From Strongylocentrotus purpuratus (taxonomy: Eukaryota > Echinodermata > Echinoidea > Camarodonta > Strongylocentrotidae): a stretch of DNA of 64,000 nucleotides. The stretch is taken from assembly GCF_000002235.5 (NCBI RefSeq), contig NW_022145601.1, forward strand, positions 22,795,389-22,859,388, read 5' to 3'. Positions within the stretch are counted from its first letter, which is position 1; each line of letters begins with the position of its first letter. Of the stretch, positions 35,936 through 48,235 are shown in pieces. The position numbers and the translations under genes were made by a program. The notes under the pieces were generated by a model. That model was not told the DNA's origin. It was given only the letters and a program-made list of their open reading frames with translations, and did not search any database.

Positions 35936-36204
35936 TATTTTTCACAATCCCATTCGTTTTGCAAGCAATGCTTGTGACTTGTGAGCCTAATCTAGGCCCC
36001 TTTTTCTTTACTCCTGATTCCTTTCAAAATTTGTAGGCATAGTTTCTAGCATCCAATCAACGTGAATAAACTCTTCGTTTTCTAAAATCACTCATGCGTG
36101 GCCGTCCAAGCCCCATTTTGTCTGTTTCACGCCGTTTTTAGGTCATTTTTTTCGGACTACCTATCTCCACTATCCTAGATGCTAAAGATTTTTTCAGAAC
36201 AATT

Positions 36205-36515
36205 TACCCCTAGGACAATTACCCCCCCCCCCAGGACAATCCTATGGTGCTAGTCACCTACCCCTTGGACAACCACGCCCTGATAACCACCCTAGAATAA
36301 CCACCCTCTAGGGCAACTACCCCTAGAGAAACTACCCCCTAGGGCAACCACCCTCTAGGACGACTACCCCCTAGGACAACTACCCCTGGACGACAAACCC
36401 CCAGACAAATACTCCCTAGGACAACCAACTGCCAGGACAACTACCCCCGGACCACTACCCCCAAACAACTATCCCCAGGACAACTACCCCCAGAACATCT
36501 ATCTCCGGACAACTA
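36205..36515 (+). repeat. Degenerate C-rich minisatellite, array 3
   Basis: Units such as CAACTACCCCCTAGGA and CAATTACCCCC with much decay. Related in form to the arrays at 14995 and 19487. Confidence 0.75.
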
Positions 36516-37328
36516 TACTAGAAGGGTCCCACCCTGGATCCACCACTAACTCTCAATTCGTTGCTCAAATATTATGAAGAGAGAGCAAGAAAAATATTAT
36601 ATGTTTTATAGTATATATTTTTAAATAATGTAAAATATTAAGAAGAAATAAGTAAAGAATACAATCATGACAGTAGACAACATGTCATCAATGCTTGATA
36701 CAAATTTAAAGAATAAAATCGAGTAATGGGTTTTCAAACAATTCTGTAGTGTAGTACAAACGCGTGGAAAACGAAAATGAACTAAAGTTTTATTTTGCGT
36801 ATATTCCATCAGACCGTGTCTGCTATAATTACCAAGATGCCTCAAGGGAACATTTAATAATCACCTTTTTTATTTTGTAATATCATTATAAATGCATTCC
36901 TAACCCAAATGCTTTCATTCAGGACAAATACATTTTTCTCCCACAGACCGAAGCTAGGAGGCCTTGAGGCAATCATTGGGTCATGAAAACACACAATGGC
37001 TCCCATGAAAATCCTCAGATTTGATGGTGTGACTTTGTAAACACATTCCTTTCTCGATTTTATAATATGAGAACAAACCTGACCTGCCTTTATAAACCCC
37101 CCAAAAAATGAGCGGCCCCCTGTCTAGACTCTACAAAACTCTCTACCGACAATACAGAAACAATTTGGGGTTATCATGTACATTGTAAGCTCTACAGTAC
37201 AGGCAGTCAACTCATGCATGTCCCTGTCAATCGGACTCACTTTATATGTCAAGAGATTAGCATTTTGGCAGCCCTTCCACTTGGCTGTGCTTCCAACTGC
37301 ACTGTTACCCATTAAGTTGAAATAATTA

Positions 37329-39405
37329 GGTGATACGTAACGAAGTCAACGTATCACCTTTTGATTTCGTCAAGATTTTTCTTTATTATTAGGTGATACG
37401 TACGTAGACGTATCACCTTTTGATTTCGTCAAGATTTTTATTATTTATTTATTTATTTATTTATTTATTATTATTCTTCCTCGAATTTGTTCGCAGGATA
37501 TCTCAAGACTGAATAAAGCCATTATCATGAAACTTGCCATGATGATAGATCTTAGTCTAACTTAGAACTGCGTGACTTTTCAAAGACTCAAAATTATCGT
37601 GACGTCATCCAGGCGCCATTTTGTGAAAATAAACTTATGATCATATCTTCATAACGGAAAGGAATTTTTCATTCATATTTATCAGGAAGAAGATCAATAT
37701 CCATCCGGTCAATTTCAGATCAATAAACGTGCGCAAATGCGCGCGTGCGCGTTCGTACGCGCGTTTACGCGCGCGAAAAAAATTAAAATGCTCCAAATCA
37801 TCCCAAATTTTTTTTGCATACGTTTCAGGCCATATGGAGCATTTGACAAAAAATCACGCAAACGCGCATGCGCGCGCGTTTTTTGCGCGTACTAGCATTT
37901 TGCAACATAGAATCGCCGAATGTTCTCTATCATCATATTTGGTACATCTTTCCAAGCATTTTGATAACTTGTTCACCTTTTAATAACGCAATGAGCGTCC
38001 GTCAAAGTTGACAGCGCGCGCGGACCTGCGTTATCTTTATCCACAATACATGAGCAAAAACATGTCTATACAAAATTCTTTGTAACTCTTCAGAATAGAT
38101 AGAAACTCCCAATATTTTTTCATATTTAGATAGGTTATAAGTTGGAGATATGATTTCATGTCTCATTTGACCCTCAATTAACTCATAACGTCATCATAAT
38201 GGCCTCCAAACTGAAAATTTCAATTTGCATATTATGACGTCAGCATAATTTTGGAAAATTGATTGTATCTCTGTAAATATTGATTGATTTTCTTTTAAAT
38301 TTTGATATGTTTTACCTGAGACAATTTTCTACAAATAAATAATCCACAATTTTCCATTTTGACAAAGGCATCATGGCGTATTTTTGCAATTAAAGAAGGC
38401 ATGTCAATTTTTCACATTTTACGTGTATTCTCTATGGGACATGACTTTTTCTCAAAACTGGATTCTACACTCCTGTCTTTCGCGAGCAAAATCTCTGTTG
38501 TTTTAGCTTCGTTTTCGCTGAACTTCGGATATGTTGTAGCTGAGACAATGAGCTATCACAAGTGCGCCCTTTATTTTTAGATTAGATGCCGGGATCATGC
38601 TCATATTTCACTTGCAAAGTAGGATTTCAGAATTCCATTTCCCGTTTACGTGTAATCGCTATGGGAAATGTTTTGGTATATCGGTAACGCACTTGACTTC
38701 CAATCTCGAGATCCCTGGTTCGAGTCCGGGTGTCTCCAACAATTTTTTTCTTCACTTTTTTTTCCTTTTGACCTTCACTGTACCATCTCCTTTGATTATT
38801 AAAACACGTAGAATCGCAAATAATGTCACAAACAACCCTTTTTACTTTATTATTACCCTATTTTCACTTAATCCATTACTTTTTGCGTGTAATCTCTATG
38901 GGAGATGACTTTTTCTCAAATCTGGAGTCTACATTCCTGTCTTTTGCGAGCAATATCGCCGTTATTTCTGCTTGGATTTTGTTGACTTATGAGTAAGTTG
39001 TAGCTGAGACTATATGCTATCTAAATCAACCCTCATTTTTTCAATAAGATGTCATGATCGCGCTCATGATCATGATCATTATCATCATGATCATCATTAT
39101 CATAATGATGATAATCATTTATCAATTACATTTTCATTTCTTTGAATAAGATAAAATCGTCAAAAGGTGTTCTTCATGATGTAAATTAGAGTCAAATGTG
39201 TAACTGGTTACTGCACAGGGTCAAAGGTCATATATTGTTTCAATCTATCTTCCCTAGATCCGTGATGATCAAGGAGACACAATTTAATCTTGACATATGA
39301 ATAGATCATAATGGGAGAAGCATATAAATGGGAGAAGCATTTTACAAAATAATATATCGTGTAATGCATTATTCGTTATGTAAACCATTATCATACGTAT
39401 CACCT
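37329..39405 (+). mobile_element. Hairpin-ended repeat element with AGGTGATACGT ends
   Basis: The left side has two hairpins AGGTGATACGT...ACGTATCACCT (37329-37360 and 37391-37419), each followed by TTTTGATTTCGTCAAGATTTTT. The right end is ATACGTATCACCT (39393-39405). The body starts with (TTTA)n and TTCTTCCTCGAATTTGTTCGC, contains GCGCGCG strings near 37740 and 37870, and at 38344-38580 a block also present at 43100-43330 and, inverted, at 8214-8440. No transposase is seen. Confidence 0.7.
38661..38738 (+). other. tRNA-like segment, copy 1
   Basis: TATATCGGTAACGCACTTGACTTCCAATC resembles D and anticodon arms (loop CTTCCAA, as in tRNA-Gly-UCC). It is followed by a good T arm, CCTGG-TTCGAGT-CCGGG, and GTCTCCA. 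The 5' acceptor strand does not pair with the 3' end, so it is not called a functional tRNA. The same segment lies at 43416-43494 in the same family. Confidence 0.6.
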
Positions 39406-39437
39406 AATTCGTCTAAGTGACGAATTAAAGTCTAGTT

Positions 39438-39552
39438 AGGTGATACGTACGTAGACGTATCACCTTTTGATTTCGTCAAGATTTTTATTATTAGGTGATA
39501 CGTAACGAAGTCAACGTATCACCTTTTGATTTCGTCAAGATTTTTCTTTATT
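39438..39552. repeat. Cluster of AGGTGATACGT hairpins
   Basis: Two hairpins in a row at about 39438 and 39493, each followed by TTTTGATTTCGTCAAGATTTTT, directly left of a third at 39553. Confidence 0.85.
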
Positions 39553-42078
39553 AGGTGATACGTAACGAAGTCAACGTATCACCTTTTGATTTCGTCAAGA
39601 TTGTTATTTATTTATTATTATTATTATTTATTATTATTCTTCCTCGAATTTGTTCGCAGGATATCTCAAGACTGAATGAAGCCATTGTTATGAATCTTTC
39701 AATGATAATAGATCTTAGTCTAACTTAGAACTGCGTGACTTTTCAAAGACTCAAAGTCATCGTGACGTCATCCAGGCGCCATTTTGTAAAAATCAACTTA
39801 TGATCATATCTTCATAACGGAAAGTAATTTTACATTCATATTTATCAAGATTAAGATCAATATCCGTCGGGTCAATTTGAGGTCAATAAATGCGCGCAAA
39901 AATGCGCGTACGCGTAGGCGCGCGCGTTAATGCGCGCGTAAAATTTTAAATTGCTCAAAATCGTCTTAAATTTTTTTTGCATACGTTTCAGGCCATTATA
40001 AGCATTTCATAAAAAATCACGCAAAACACGCATTTTTGCACGTTTTCGTTCGTCACGGCCGAACGAAAAATAATTTCTCCGCAAAAGCTTTTGACCGAAT
40101 ATTCCTCATATTTTTTCCGGAAAATTTGATACCATGTTTAGCTCTTTATCACTATTAAAAACGGAATGAGCGCCCGTTCAAGATAACCGTCCGTACGCGC
40201 GATTTTTGTAATACATTGCATATATGGGCAAAAACATGCCTATGAAAAGTCCATTGGGATGAATAGGGATTGCCAATTTTTTTTTTCATATTTAGATAGA
40301 GTATGAGTCGGAGGTATGATTTCATATCTCATTTGGCCATTAAGTACATCTTAACGTCATCATAATGGCCTCGGAAGTCAAAAATACAAAATTGCATATT
40401 ATGACGTCATTGTATTTATGGAAAATGTAGTGTATTTCTCTCAATAATCATCGATTCTCTTTGAAATGTCGATATGTTGTAGATAAGGCAATTCTCTACA
40501 AGATCGCTTTTCACTAAGTTTCATTTTAATGAGGTCATCATAGTACAAAATTCAGTTAAAGGCCACATGTCAGAATTTTCGTCATTTGCGTGTTATGTCT
40601 ATGGAAGGTGAATTTCGTTCACATCATGAATCTACATGGCATTCATCTATGAGCACTATCTATCTTATGTGTGCTCTGTTTTCTCCCAAATTGGGGTATG
40701 TTATAGCTGAGACCATGGGCTATAAAAAAGGGTGACTTTGTTTTTTAATCAGATGTTGGGATCATGTTAAAATTTTCGATCGAAAGTTGAAATTGCAAAT
40801 TTTGAAGGGATCATTAGGTGATACGTAACGAAGTCAACGTATCACCTTTTGATTTCGTCAAGATTGTTATTTATTTATTATTATTATTATTTATTATTAT
40901 TCTTCCTCGAATTTGTTCGCAGGATATCTCAAGACTGAATGAAGCCATTGTTATGAATCTTTCAATGATAATAGATCTTAGTCTAACTTAGAACTGCGTG
41001 ACTTTTCAAAGACTCAAAGTCATCGTGACGTCATCCAGGCGCCATTTTGTAAAAATCAACTTATGATCATATCTTCATAACGGAAAGTAATTTTACATTC
41101 ATATTTATCAAGATTAAGATCAATATCCGTCGGGTCAATTTGAGGTCAATAAATGCGCGCAAAAATGCGCGTACGCGTAGGCGCGCGCGTTAATGCGCGC
41201 GTAAAATTTTAAATTGCTCAAAATCGTCTTAAATTTTTTTTGCATACGTTTCAGGCCATTATAAGCATTTCATAAAAAATCACGCAAAACACGCATTTTT
41301 GCACGTTTTCGTTCGTCACGGCCGAACGAAAAATAATTTCTCCGCAAAAGCTTTTGACCGAATATTCCTCATATTTTTTCCGGAAAATTTGATACCATGT
41401 TTAGCTCTTTATCACTATTAAAAACGGAATGAGCGCCCGTTCAAGATAACCGTCCGTACGCGCGATTTTTGTAATACATTGCATATATGGGCAAAAACAT
41501 GCCTATGAAAAGTCCATTGGGATGAATAGGGATTGCCAATTTTTTTTTTCATATTTAGATAGAGTATGAGTCGGAGGTATGATTTCATATCTCATTTGGC
41601 CATTAAGTACATCTTAACGTCATCATAATGGCCTCGGAAGTCAAAAATACAAAATTGCATATTATGACGTCATTGTATTTATGGAAAATGTAGTGTATTT
41701 CTCTCAATAATCATCGATTCTCTTTGAAATGTCGATATGTTGTAGATAAGGCAATTCTCTACAAGATCGCTTTTCACTAAGTTTCATTTTAATGAGGTCA
41801 TCATAGTACAAAATTCAGTTAAAGGCCACATGTCAGAATTTTCGTCATTTGCGTGTTATGTCTATGGAAGGTGAATTTCGTTCACATCATGAATCTACAT
41901 GGCATTCATCTATGAGCACTATCTATCTTATGTGTGCTCTGTTTTCTCCCAAATTGGGGTATGTTATAGCTGAGACCATGGGCTATAAAAAAGGGTGACT
42001 TTGTTTTTTAATCAGATGTTGGGATCATGTTAAAATTTTCGATCGAAAGTTGAAATTGCAAATTTTGAAGGGATCATT
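39553..42078 (+). repeat. 1263-bp element in two tandem, apparently identical copies
   Basis: Copy 1 is 39553-40815 and copy 2 is 40816-42078. Each begins AGGTGATACGTAACGAAGTC and ends GAAGGGATCATT. I saw no difference between them on reading. A third start (the hairpin at 42079) follows. Each copy includes TTCTTCCTCGAATTTGTTCGC, the GACGTCATCCAGGCGCCATTTTG block and GCGCG strings. No coding capacity. Confidence 0.92.
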
Positions 42079-42146
42079 AGGTGATACGTAACGAAGTCAA
42101 CGTATCACCTTTTGATTTCGTCAAGATTGTTATTTATTTATTATTA

Positions 42147-43760
42147 TTAGGTGATACGTAACGAAGTCTACGTATCACCTATTGATTTCGTCAAGATTTT
42201 CTTTATTATTATTATTATTATTTCTTTTTATTCTTCCTCGAATTTGTTCGCAGGATATCTCAAGACTGAATGAAGCCATTATCATGAAACTTTCAATGAT
42301 GATAGATCTTAGTCTAACTTAGAACTGTGTGACTTTCCAGAGAGTCAAGGTCATCGTGACGTCATCCAGGCGCCATTTTGTAAAAATCAACTTATGATCA
42401 TATCTTCATAACGGAAAAGTATTTCTCATTCATATTCATCATGATTAAGATCAATATCCGTCCGGTCAATTTCAGGTCAATAAACGTGCGCAAATGCGCG
42501 CGTGCGCGTTCGTCCGCGCGTTTACGCGCGCGCAAAAAATTAAAAAGCTCTAAATCATCCCAAATTTTTTTGCATACGTTTCAGGCCATATAAAGCATTT
42601 GACAAAAAATCGCGCTCACGCGCATGCGCGCGCGTTTTTTGCGCGTACTAGCATTTTACAACATAGAATCGCCGAATTTTCTCTATCATCATATTTGGCA
42701 CATATTTCCAAGCATTTTGATAACTTGTTCATCTTTTAATAACGCAATGAGCGTCCGTCAAAGTTGACAGCGCGCGCGGACCTGCGTTATCTTTATCCAC
42801 AATACATGAGCAAAAACATGCCTATACAAAGTTCTTTGTAACTCTTCAGAATAGATAAGAACTCCCAATATTTTTTCATATTTAGATAGATTATGAGTCG
42901 GAAATATAATTTCATGTCTCATTTGACCCTCAATTAACTTATGACGTCATCATAATGGCCTCCAAACTCAAAATTTTAATTTGCATATTATGACGTCAGC
43001 ATATTTTTGGAAAATTGATCGTTTCTCTATAAATATTGATTGATTTTCTTTCAAATTTTGATATGTTCTAGCTGAAACAATTTTCTACAAATGTAGTGTC
43101 CACAATTTCTCATTTTGACAAAGGCATCATGGCACATTTTTGCGATTAAAGGAGGCATGTCAATTTTTCACATTTTGCGTGTATTCTCTATGGGACATGA
43201 CTTTTTCTCAAAACTGGATTCTACATTTCCGTATTTCGCGAGCAATATCTCCATTATCTTAGCTTTGTTTTCGCTGAGCTTTGAGTATGTTGTAGCTGAG
43301 ACAAGAAGCTATCTCCAGTGTGTCTTTTATTTTTCGATCAGATACCGGGATCACGCTCATATTTCACTTGCAAAGTGGGGTTTAAAAATGTTATTTTTTG
43401 TTTACGTGTAATCGCTATGGGAAATGTTTTGGTATATCGGTAACGCACTTGACTTCCGACCTTGAGGTCCCTGGTTCGAGTCCGGGCGTCTCCAAATACT
43501 TTTTTCTTCACTTTTTTCTTCTTCTTTTTTACCTTTCACAGTACCATTCCTTTGATTATTAAAAGACGTAGAATCGCAAATAATGTAATAAACAACCCTA
43601 TTTACACTTAATCCATTACTTTTTGCGCGTAATCCCTATGGGAGATGACTTTCTCAAATCTGGATTCTATATTGCTGTCTTTTGTGAGCGATATCGCCGT
43701 TATTTCTGCTTGGATTTGTTGATTTTTTAGTATGTTGTAGCTGAGACAAGTTTCCACAAA
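42147..43760 (+). mobile_element. Further member of the AGGTGATACGT family
   Basis: Starts with the hairpin at 42147-42178, runs through TTCTTCCTCGAATTTGTTCGC, GCGCGCG strings and the 43115-43330 block, and includes the tRNA-like segment. It is closely related to 37460-39000, more distantly to the 1263-bp element. The right end is not defined. Confidence 0.65.
43416..43494 (+). other. tRNA-like segment, copy 2
   Basis: Same layout as 38661-38738 with TTCCGACCTTGAGG in the anticodon region and an intact CCTGG-TTCGAGT-CCGGG T arm. The acceptor stem again cannot form. Confidence 0.6.
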
Positions 43761-43849
43761 ATTTATGTAGACTACATTATCATGACGTTATCATAGTCAA
43801 AAATTGAATCATAGGCGACATATGTCAGTTATCATATATAACAATCCTC

Positions 43850-45640
43850 AATTGAATACCTGAACGGGGCGCTATACCACTTTTAATCTTGCATGGTCAT
43901 CATCTAACACATGTTAAAAAAAAAAATCATCGTATTTATGAACATCATTATATCATCATCGGCAGTTTCGGCACACTGTCATGAAGGTAATTCAAGAGCC
44001 TAGCTATTTATGCTAGAAATATTGAAGGCATTTTTCTCAATTACATCTCTCCCCTCTCTCTCTTTTTTCTCTTGCTCTGTCTCCCTTCACGTAGTCTCGT
44101 TCTGCCCCTCTCCTTCTCTCGGTCTCTCTCATCTGCATCTATCTTGTTTTCTCCCTCTCTCTTACACTTTCACCCTCTCCTTCTCACTGTTTCCCTTTCC
44201 CTCTTTTTCTCTTCATTTGTCTCCATCTGTCTCTGTCTCTCTCTCTCTTTTTTTACTCTCTCACCTTTCACTCTGCATCATCTCAGCTTGTCTCATTAAT
44301 GTATAACAATTTAATCCAAGGAAATTCGAGGCATGCAATTTCTATCGTTTGGCCATACACTGCCATGGATACTAACAATCGTTTCTATATTTAACATCAT
44401 AGATGTTGGGTTATGGATGGGTAAAAAATTAATATCTTACTCATATGTTATATTAAATCAGGACTAAATAAATCACTATATACATTTTGTAATATTTATA
44501 AAAATGTTTTTTTTAACTTGTTTAGCCGTATAAGTAAACAGTTTAAAGATGAAGTTGAGTTCTGGTCATGCCATTGCATTGTGAAAGAAACGGTGTGGAA
44601 TCGACCAGAAAAGGTTGATCATCTAGCATATAAGAATGTGTGTGTATTGCAAGGTTCTGGAATCATCAAAATGATAAGAAAATGGCCAAGTCCTGGTAAA
44701 GTTACAAACACTGTACACGTACAGAAAGATGTATATGGGACTACACGAACACGTGGCGTAAAAATCATACCCCCGAGTTTTACGATGTTACATGACATAT
44801 TTAGAATATGAAGGCATTTGAAGAGCCATGCTTTTCAGGGAACATGTCTTATCTGATGTTGTTCCACACTTGCATAACAAGAATGATAACGTTCACAAAT
44901 CATTTATCACCTCTTCCCAGAACTCAACCTTCTCTTAATCCTCTATCGAAAACCTGAAGGGGGCGCTGTGCCTGCCACTTTTAATCATGGTCATCATTCT
45001 AATAGCGTCATCATCGTATTCATGAACATAATCGTTTTTTTAATTATCGGCAACACTTTCATGATCAGTATTCAAAAGAGCTTATTTGTGCTAGAAATAT
45101 GGAAGGCATTGTTCTCAATTGCATTTCTCTCTCTTCTCTCTTGCTCTGTTTCCCTTCTCCTGTCATGTTCTGCCCCTCTCCTTGTTTTGGTCTGTCTCTG
45201 CATCTACCTATCTCTCTCTCTCTCTCTACTATTTCACCCTGTTCCCCCCCCCCCCCTCTTGCCTTGCCTCCCTCTTATTCTCTTGCTCTGTCTCTGCATC
45301 TCTCTTTTTCTATTGTCTCCCTTTCCCGCCTCTCTTGTTTTCCCCGCTCTGTATCTCTCTTTTCCGCCTCTGGCTTTCTTGTTCTGCTCGCTCTCCTTCG
45401 CTTGCCCCGTCTCTGTATCTCTCTTTCTCTACTTTCCCACTTTTGGCTTTCATTCTGCCTCTATTATGCCTTCGGATGCCTCCTTTTAAGTGCATGCATT
45501 CCGTTTCCTCTTGTATCTTTCTGTCAAGCTCCTTTATTTTTTACAGGAGTATACCCCGTCTCCTTCGTTTTCTTTGTTTATCTACTGCCATCTTTTTTTT
45601 TTCTCTCTCTCTCTTTCCGTTAACACCATAGACCCTTAGA
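43850..45640. repeat. Diverged ~1.1-kb direct duplication with CT-rich tracts
   Basis: 43866-44300 and 44956-45640 share GGGGCGCT, ACTTTTAATC, GGTCATCAT, GCTAGAAATATXGAAGGCATT and TTCTCAATT, then long (CT)n-rich stretches. The open frames there (Leu/Ser/Phe) reflect CT composition. Confidence 0.8.
44518..44811 (+). other. Unrecognised 98-codon open frame
   Basis: An open stretch encoding a basic, mixed-composition peptide (for example FKDEVEFWSCHCIVKE and KVTNTVHVQKD) between the two CT-rich duplicates. It has no ATG at its start (TTG). I recognise no family and see no clear splice sites. Its composition is more protein-like than neighbouring open frames, so it could be an exon or a transposon remnant. 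Confidence 0.25.
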
Positions 45641-45839
45641 ACAAAAAACGGTACGAGAAACATCACTATCACCATCATCACACCCTTTTTTTTTATGGCA
45701 GCACCAATAAGGCTCTTGCCTTTTGTAATTAAGCCGTCTCTTCAACCATGCATTGTTATTTCATGATCTCGTCTACAAGTTGTGTCAATGTACTCTTTAA
45801 AAAAATAAATGAATGGAATAAATGTCGAATTGAACTTAA

Positions 45840-46018
45840 CCATCATCACCATCACCGTCATCATCACAATTATCATAACTATCACCATCATCATCATCAT
45901 TAGCATCATCATTTTTACCCAAGTCTATTATCATCAATTTCATGCACCATCGCCACCATTATCATAATCATCACAACCGCCATAATTTATCACCATCGCC
46001 ATTACCATCATAATAATA
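45840..46018. repeat. (ATC)n microsatellite
   Basis: Imperfect ATC/ACC triplets over about 170 bp. Confidence 0.85.
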
Positions 46019-46443
46019 CAAGGAAAATCAGTATACAAATTATTTGTGCAATCAGGCCATTTTTTACTTCATTATATAAATTGAGATATTTTCAAAACTC
46101 ATATCTATCTAATAATTCATCACCATCGCCATTACCATCATAATAATACAAGGAAAATCAGGACAAAAATTATTTGTGCAATCAGGCCATTTTTTATTTC
46201 ATTATATAAATTGAGATATTTTCAAAACTCATATCTGTCTAAACACAAACACAATTCACTAAATGAATTCATATCCTAGATAGCCATGACTTTATGACAA
46301 AGATAAAATTGAAAATAAAAAAACAGAATTGATGTAATTCAATATAAAATGTCTGCAATTCATATCCTAGATAGCCATGACTTTATGACAAAGATAAAAT
46401 TGAAAATAAAAAAACAGAATTGATGTAATTCAATATAAAATTT
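45990..46443. repeat. Two successive local tandem duplications
   Basis: CACCATCGCCATTACCATCA...TCATATCT at about 45993-46113 repeats at 46122-46238. Then TTCATATCCTAGATAGCCATGACTTTATG...AATATAAAAT at 46267-46350 repeats at 46359-46441. Confidence 0.85.
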
Positions 46444-47349
46444 CTGCAATATATATAAGTGAATGTAATATAAAACATGATATATTTGTCATTTCTGAAG
46501 TGCTTTGGTGTTTGAAATACTTTGAGAGGGAAATAAAGTAGGTTCGATATATGATAGTCCATATATATATATGAACATCGCTTATAAGCAAACCTGAAGC
46601 AAAATAAAGTCGAAAAATACTTCCAAACATTACTCCCTCCCAACAAAACAACCTAAACATAGCCATTTTTTCAATTGGCATTAAAGTTTGAGCCGTCAAC
46701 GATTAGTTTGAAGAAAAAAAATAGACAAATGATCAGTTCTGTCGTGACAAAAACGTTAAAAACACAGCATTTCTAGATGAATTTCAGAGAGAAAGGCTAG
46801 TAAGGGTTCACAGGGAGAGAATATTCTAAGGGTAATCCCAGAGAAGTAACATAACATAACATATTAACAAATAGTTTCACGAGACGTTAACAAAAAAATC
46901 ACATCAACATCCAAGCAGCACATTGAAAACAACACCTCCTCCATGTGTCTGCCTTTGACTACGTCTTACATCAACATGAAATTATACAACTAAGAATCTA
47001 CCGTTAAGCGTACACAGTATTTACAGACATTTGTAGCACAATTAATACATAATGGTTAGATAGATTTTCTTCAACAAACATTGCCTAAAGGCTAATGGCC
47101 ACAAGATTTTTCCCTTTTGAAAAATCTAATAACCAGCCATTTGAATTCATGTTTTGCATAGAAAGAAATAGATATATTTTCCTCGCATGTACATCCCAAT
47201 ATTTCAATTCTCATAACTTACCATTGGGATTACACAATGGATCTTTCTAGCAAAGGCATGAATGCGATAAGCTTAGATTAGATTTAAATGAGCTTGTGAG
47301 CAGTGTTGTGTTTATGAAGGATTGGAATTTCATCTATCTTGCTTCGATG

Positions 47350-47449
47350 TCAACGAACCATGCCGAGGCGCGGTATGATGTAACAAAGCAACCCAGATAG
47401 AGAGATGATGATGACGACGAGCATAATCGCCATGCAGCAGGCATTATAT
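47350..47449 (-). CDS. Terminal exon of the HYR/EGF gene: transmembrane anchor
   Basis: After a TCTATTTCAG acceptor (450-452) the frame reads YNACCMAIMLVV, IIISLSGLLCYII and PRLGMVR, then TGA at 47350. The ~22-residue hydrophobic run is a single membrane span with a short basic tail, so the product would be a type I membrane protein with its HYR and EGF domains outside. The frame needs two bases from the previous exon, but the EGF exon at 48700 ends in phase 1. Either an exon between them was missed or the EGF exon is not used. Confidence 0.6.
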
Positions 47450-47850
47450 CTGAAATAGACAGAAAGGAATTTATAAGTTATTTTAACTTTGAATAAAAAT
47501 TTGGTTGACAACTTAGCATCACAAGACTTGCCACCAGTCATTTCAATGGCGTGGGTTAGAATCCCCACCGCTGCCACCATGTAATGTGGTGTTGTTGGCT
47601 GTATTACTAAAATACATGAACTTCGTTTTGACAGTGCAGCATGGTTGTATTTGATCAATATGTATGAGATCACATATCACAGATATTACAGTCGCTTTCA
47701 CCTTTTAATACTTCGGTTCTATCAACCAATAAGAGACCAACAAGAGACTAAACAAAAAATTACATTGACTCCAATGGCCAAGAATTGGTTGGTTTGGAGT
47801 TGGTGAAGAGTTGGTGCAGAGGTGTGATCGAGGTATTACAGAGGCTAGGC

Positions 47851-48235
47851 TTAAAGGGATCGTTTAACAATGTTAAATCCGAGATACACGGCCCTACGTG
47901 TTATCAGTGTCTGTGATGTGGTGTAATATTGAAGCCCTAAAAAAATTGCGCTTCAAAATGATCAAGAAGTGCCTCAAAAAAGTAAAAATCTTTGAGTGAC
48001 CGGTTTTACCATACTCGTTTTCCCCAATAGACTGTAGTGTTATGAAAACCGTCAGGCGAACGGTTTTCTAAATTTGTAATTCCAATCATAAATATCTTGA
48101 TAATCAGACAGGCGATCGGCTTGTAAAACTCATGGGGTTCCTGACTGACCTAAAGGTTTATAATTATCATTGCATCATGAGCTAAATCCACAATTTTGTT
48201 TCAGAATCTGAGACAAAGTTACCGGATCCCTTTAA
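47851..48235. mobile_element. MITE with TTAA ends (385 bp)
   Basis: TTAAAGGGATCGTTTAAC at the left and GTTACCGGATCCCTTTAA at the right are inverted repeats. TTAA at both outer edges fits the target duplication of piggyBac or Kolobok elements. It sits in an intron of the HYR/EGF gene. A terminal fragment lies at 16874. Confidence 0.75.

Larger units (their letters stand above)
32090..47349. other. Repeat-rich region without a convincing gene
   Basis: Apart from the repeats listed separately I see no exon with good splice sites and a recognisable product on either strand. It may include introns of the right PLAT copy, but no lipoxygenase exon was found. Confidence 0.5.

Noticed and set aside
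38661..38738. Functional tRNA-Gly gene
   Set aside because: T arm is good but the acceptor stem cannot pair and the D arm is poor; the same segment lies in another member of the repeat family.
8214..43411. Shared ~70-100-codon open frame (MTKASWRIFAIK type) at 8214, 38359 and 43115
   Set aside because: It is part of a dispersed repeat with the same DNA similarity outside the frame, and no known domain; treated as repeat, not gene.
44010..45631. Long Leu/Ser/Phe open frames that look like membrane proteins
   Set aside because: They arise from CT-rich low-complexity DNA and are open in two or three frames at once.
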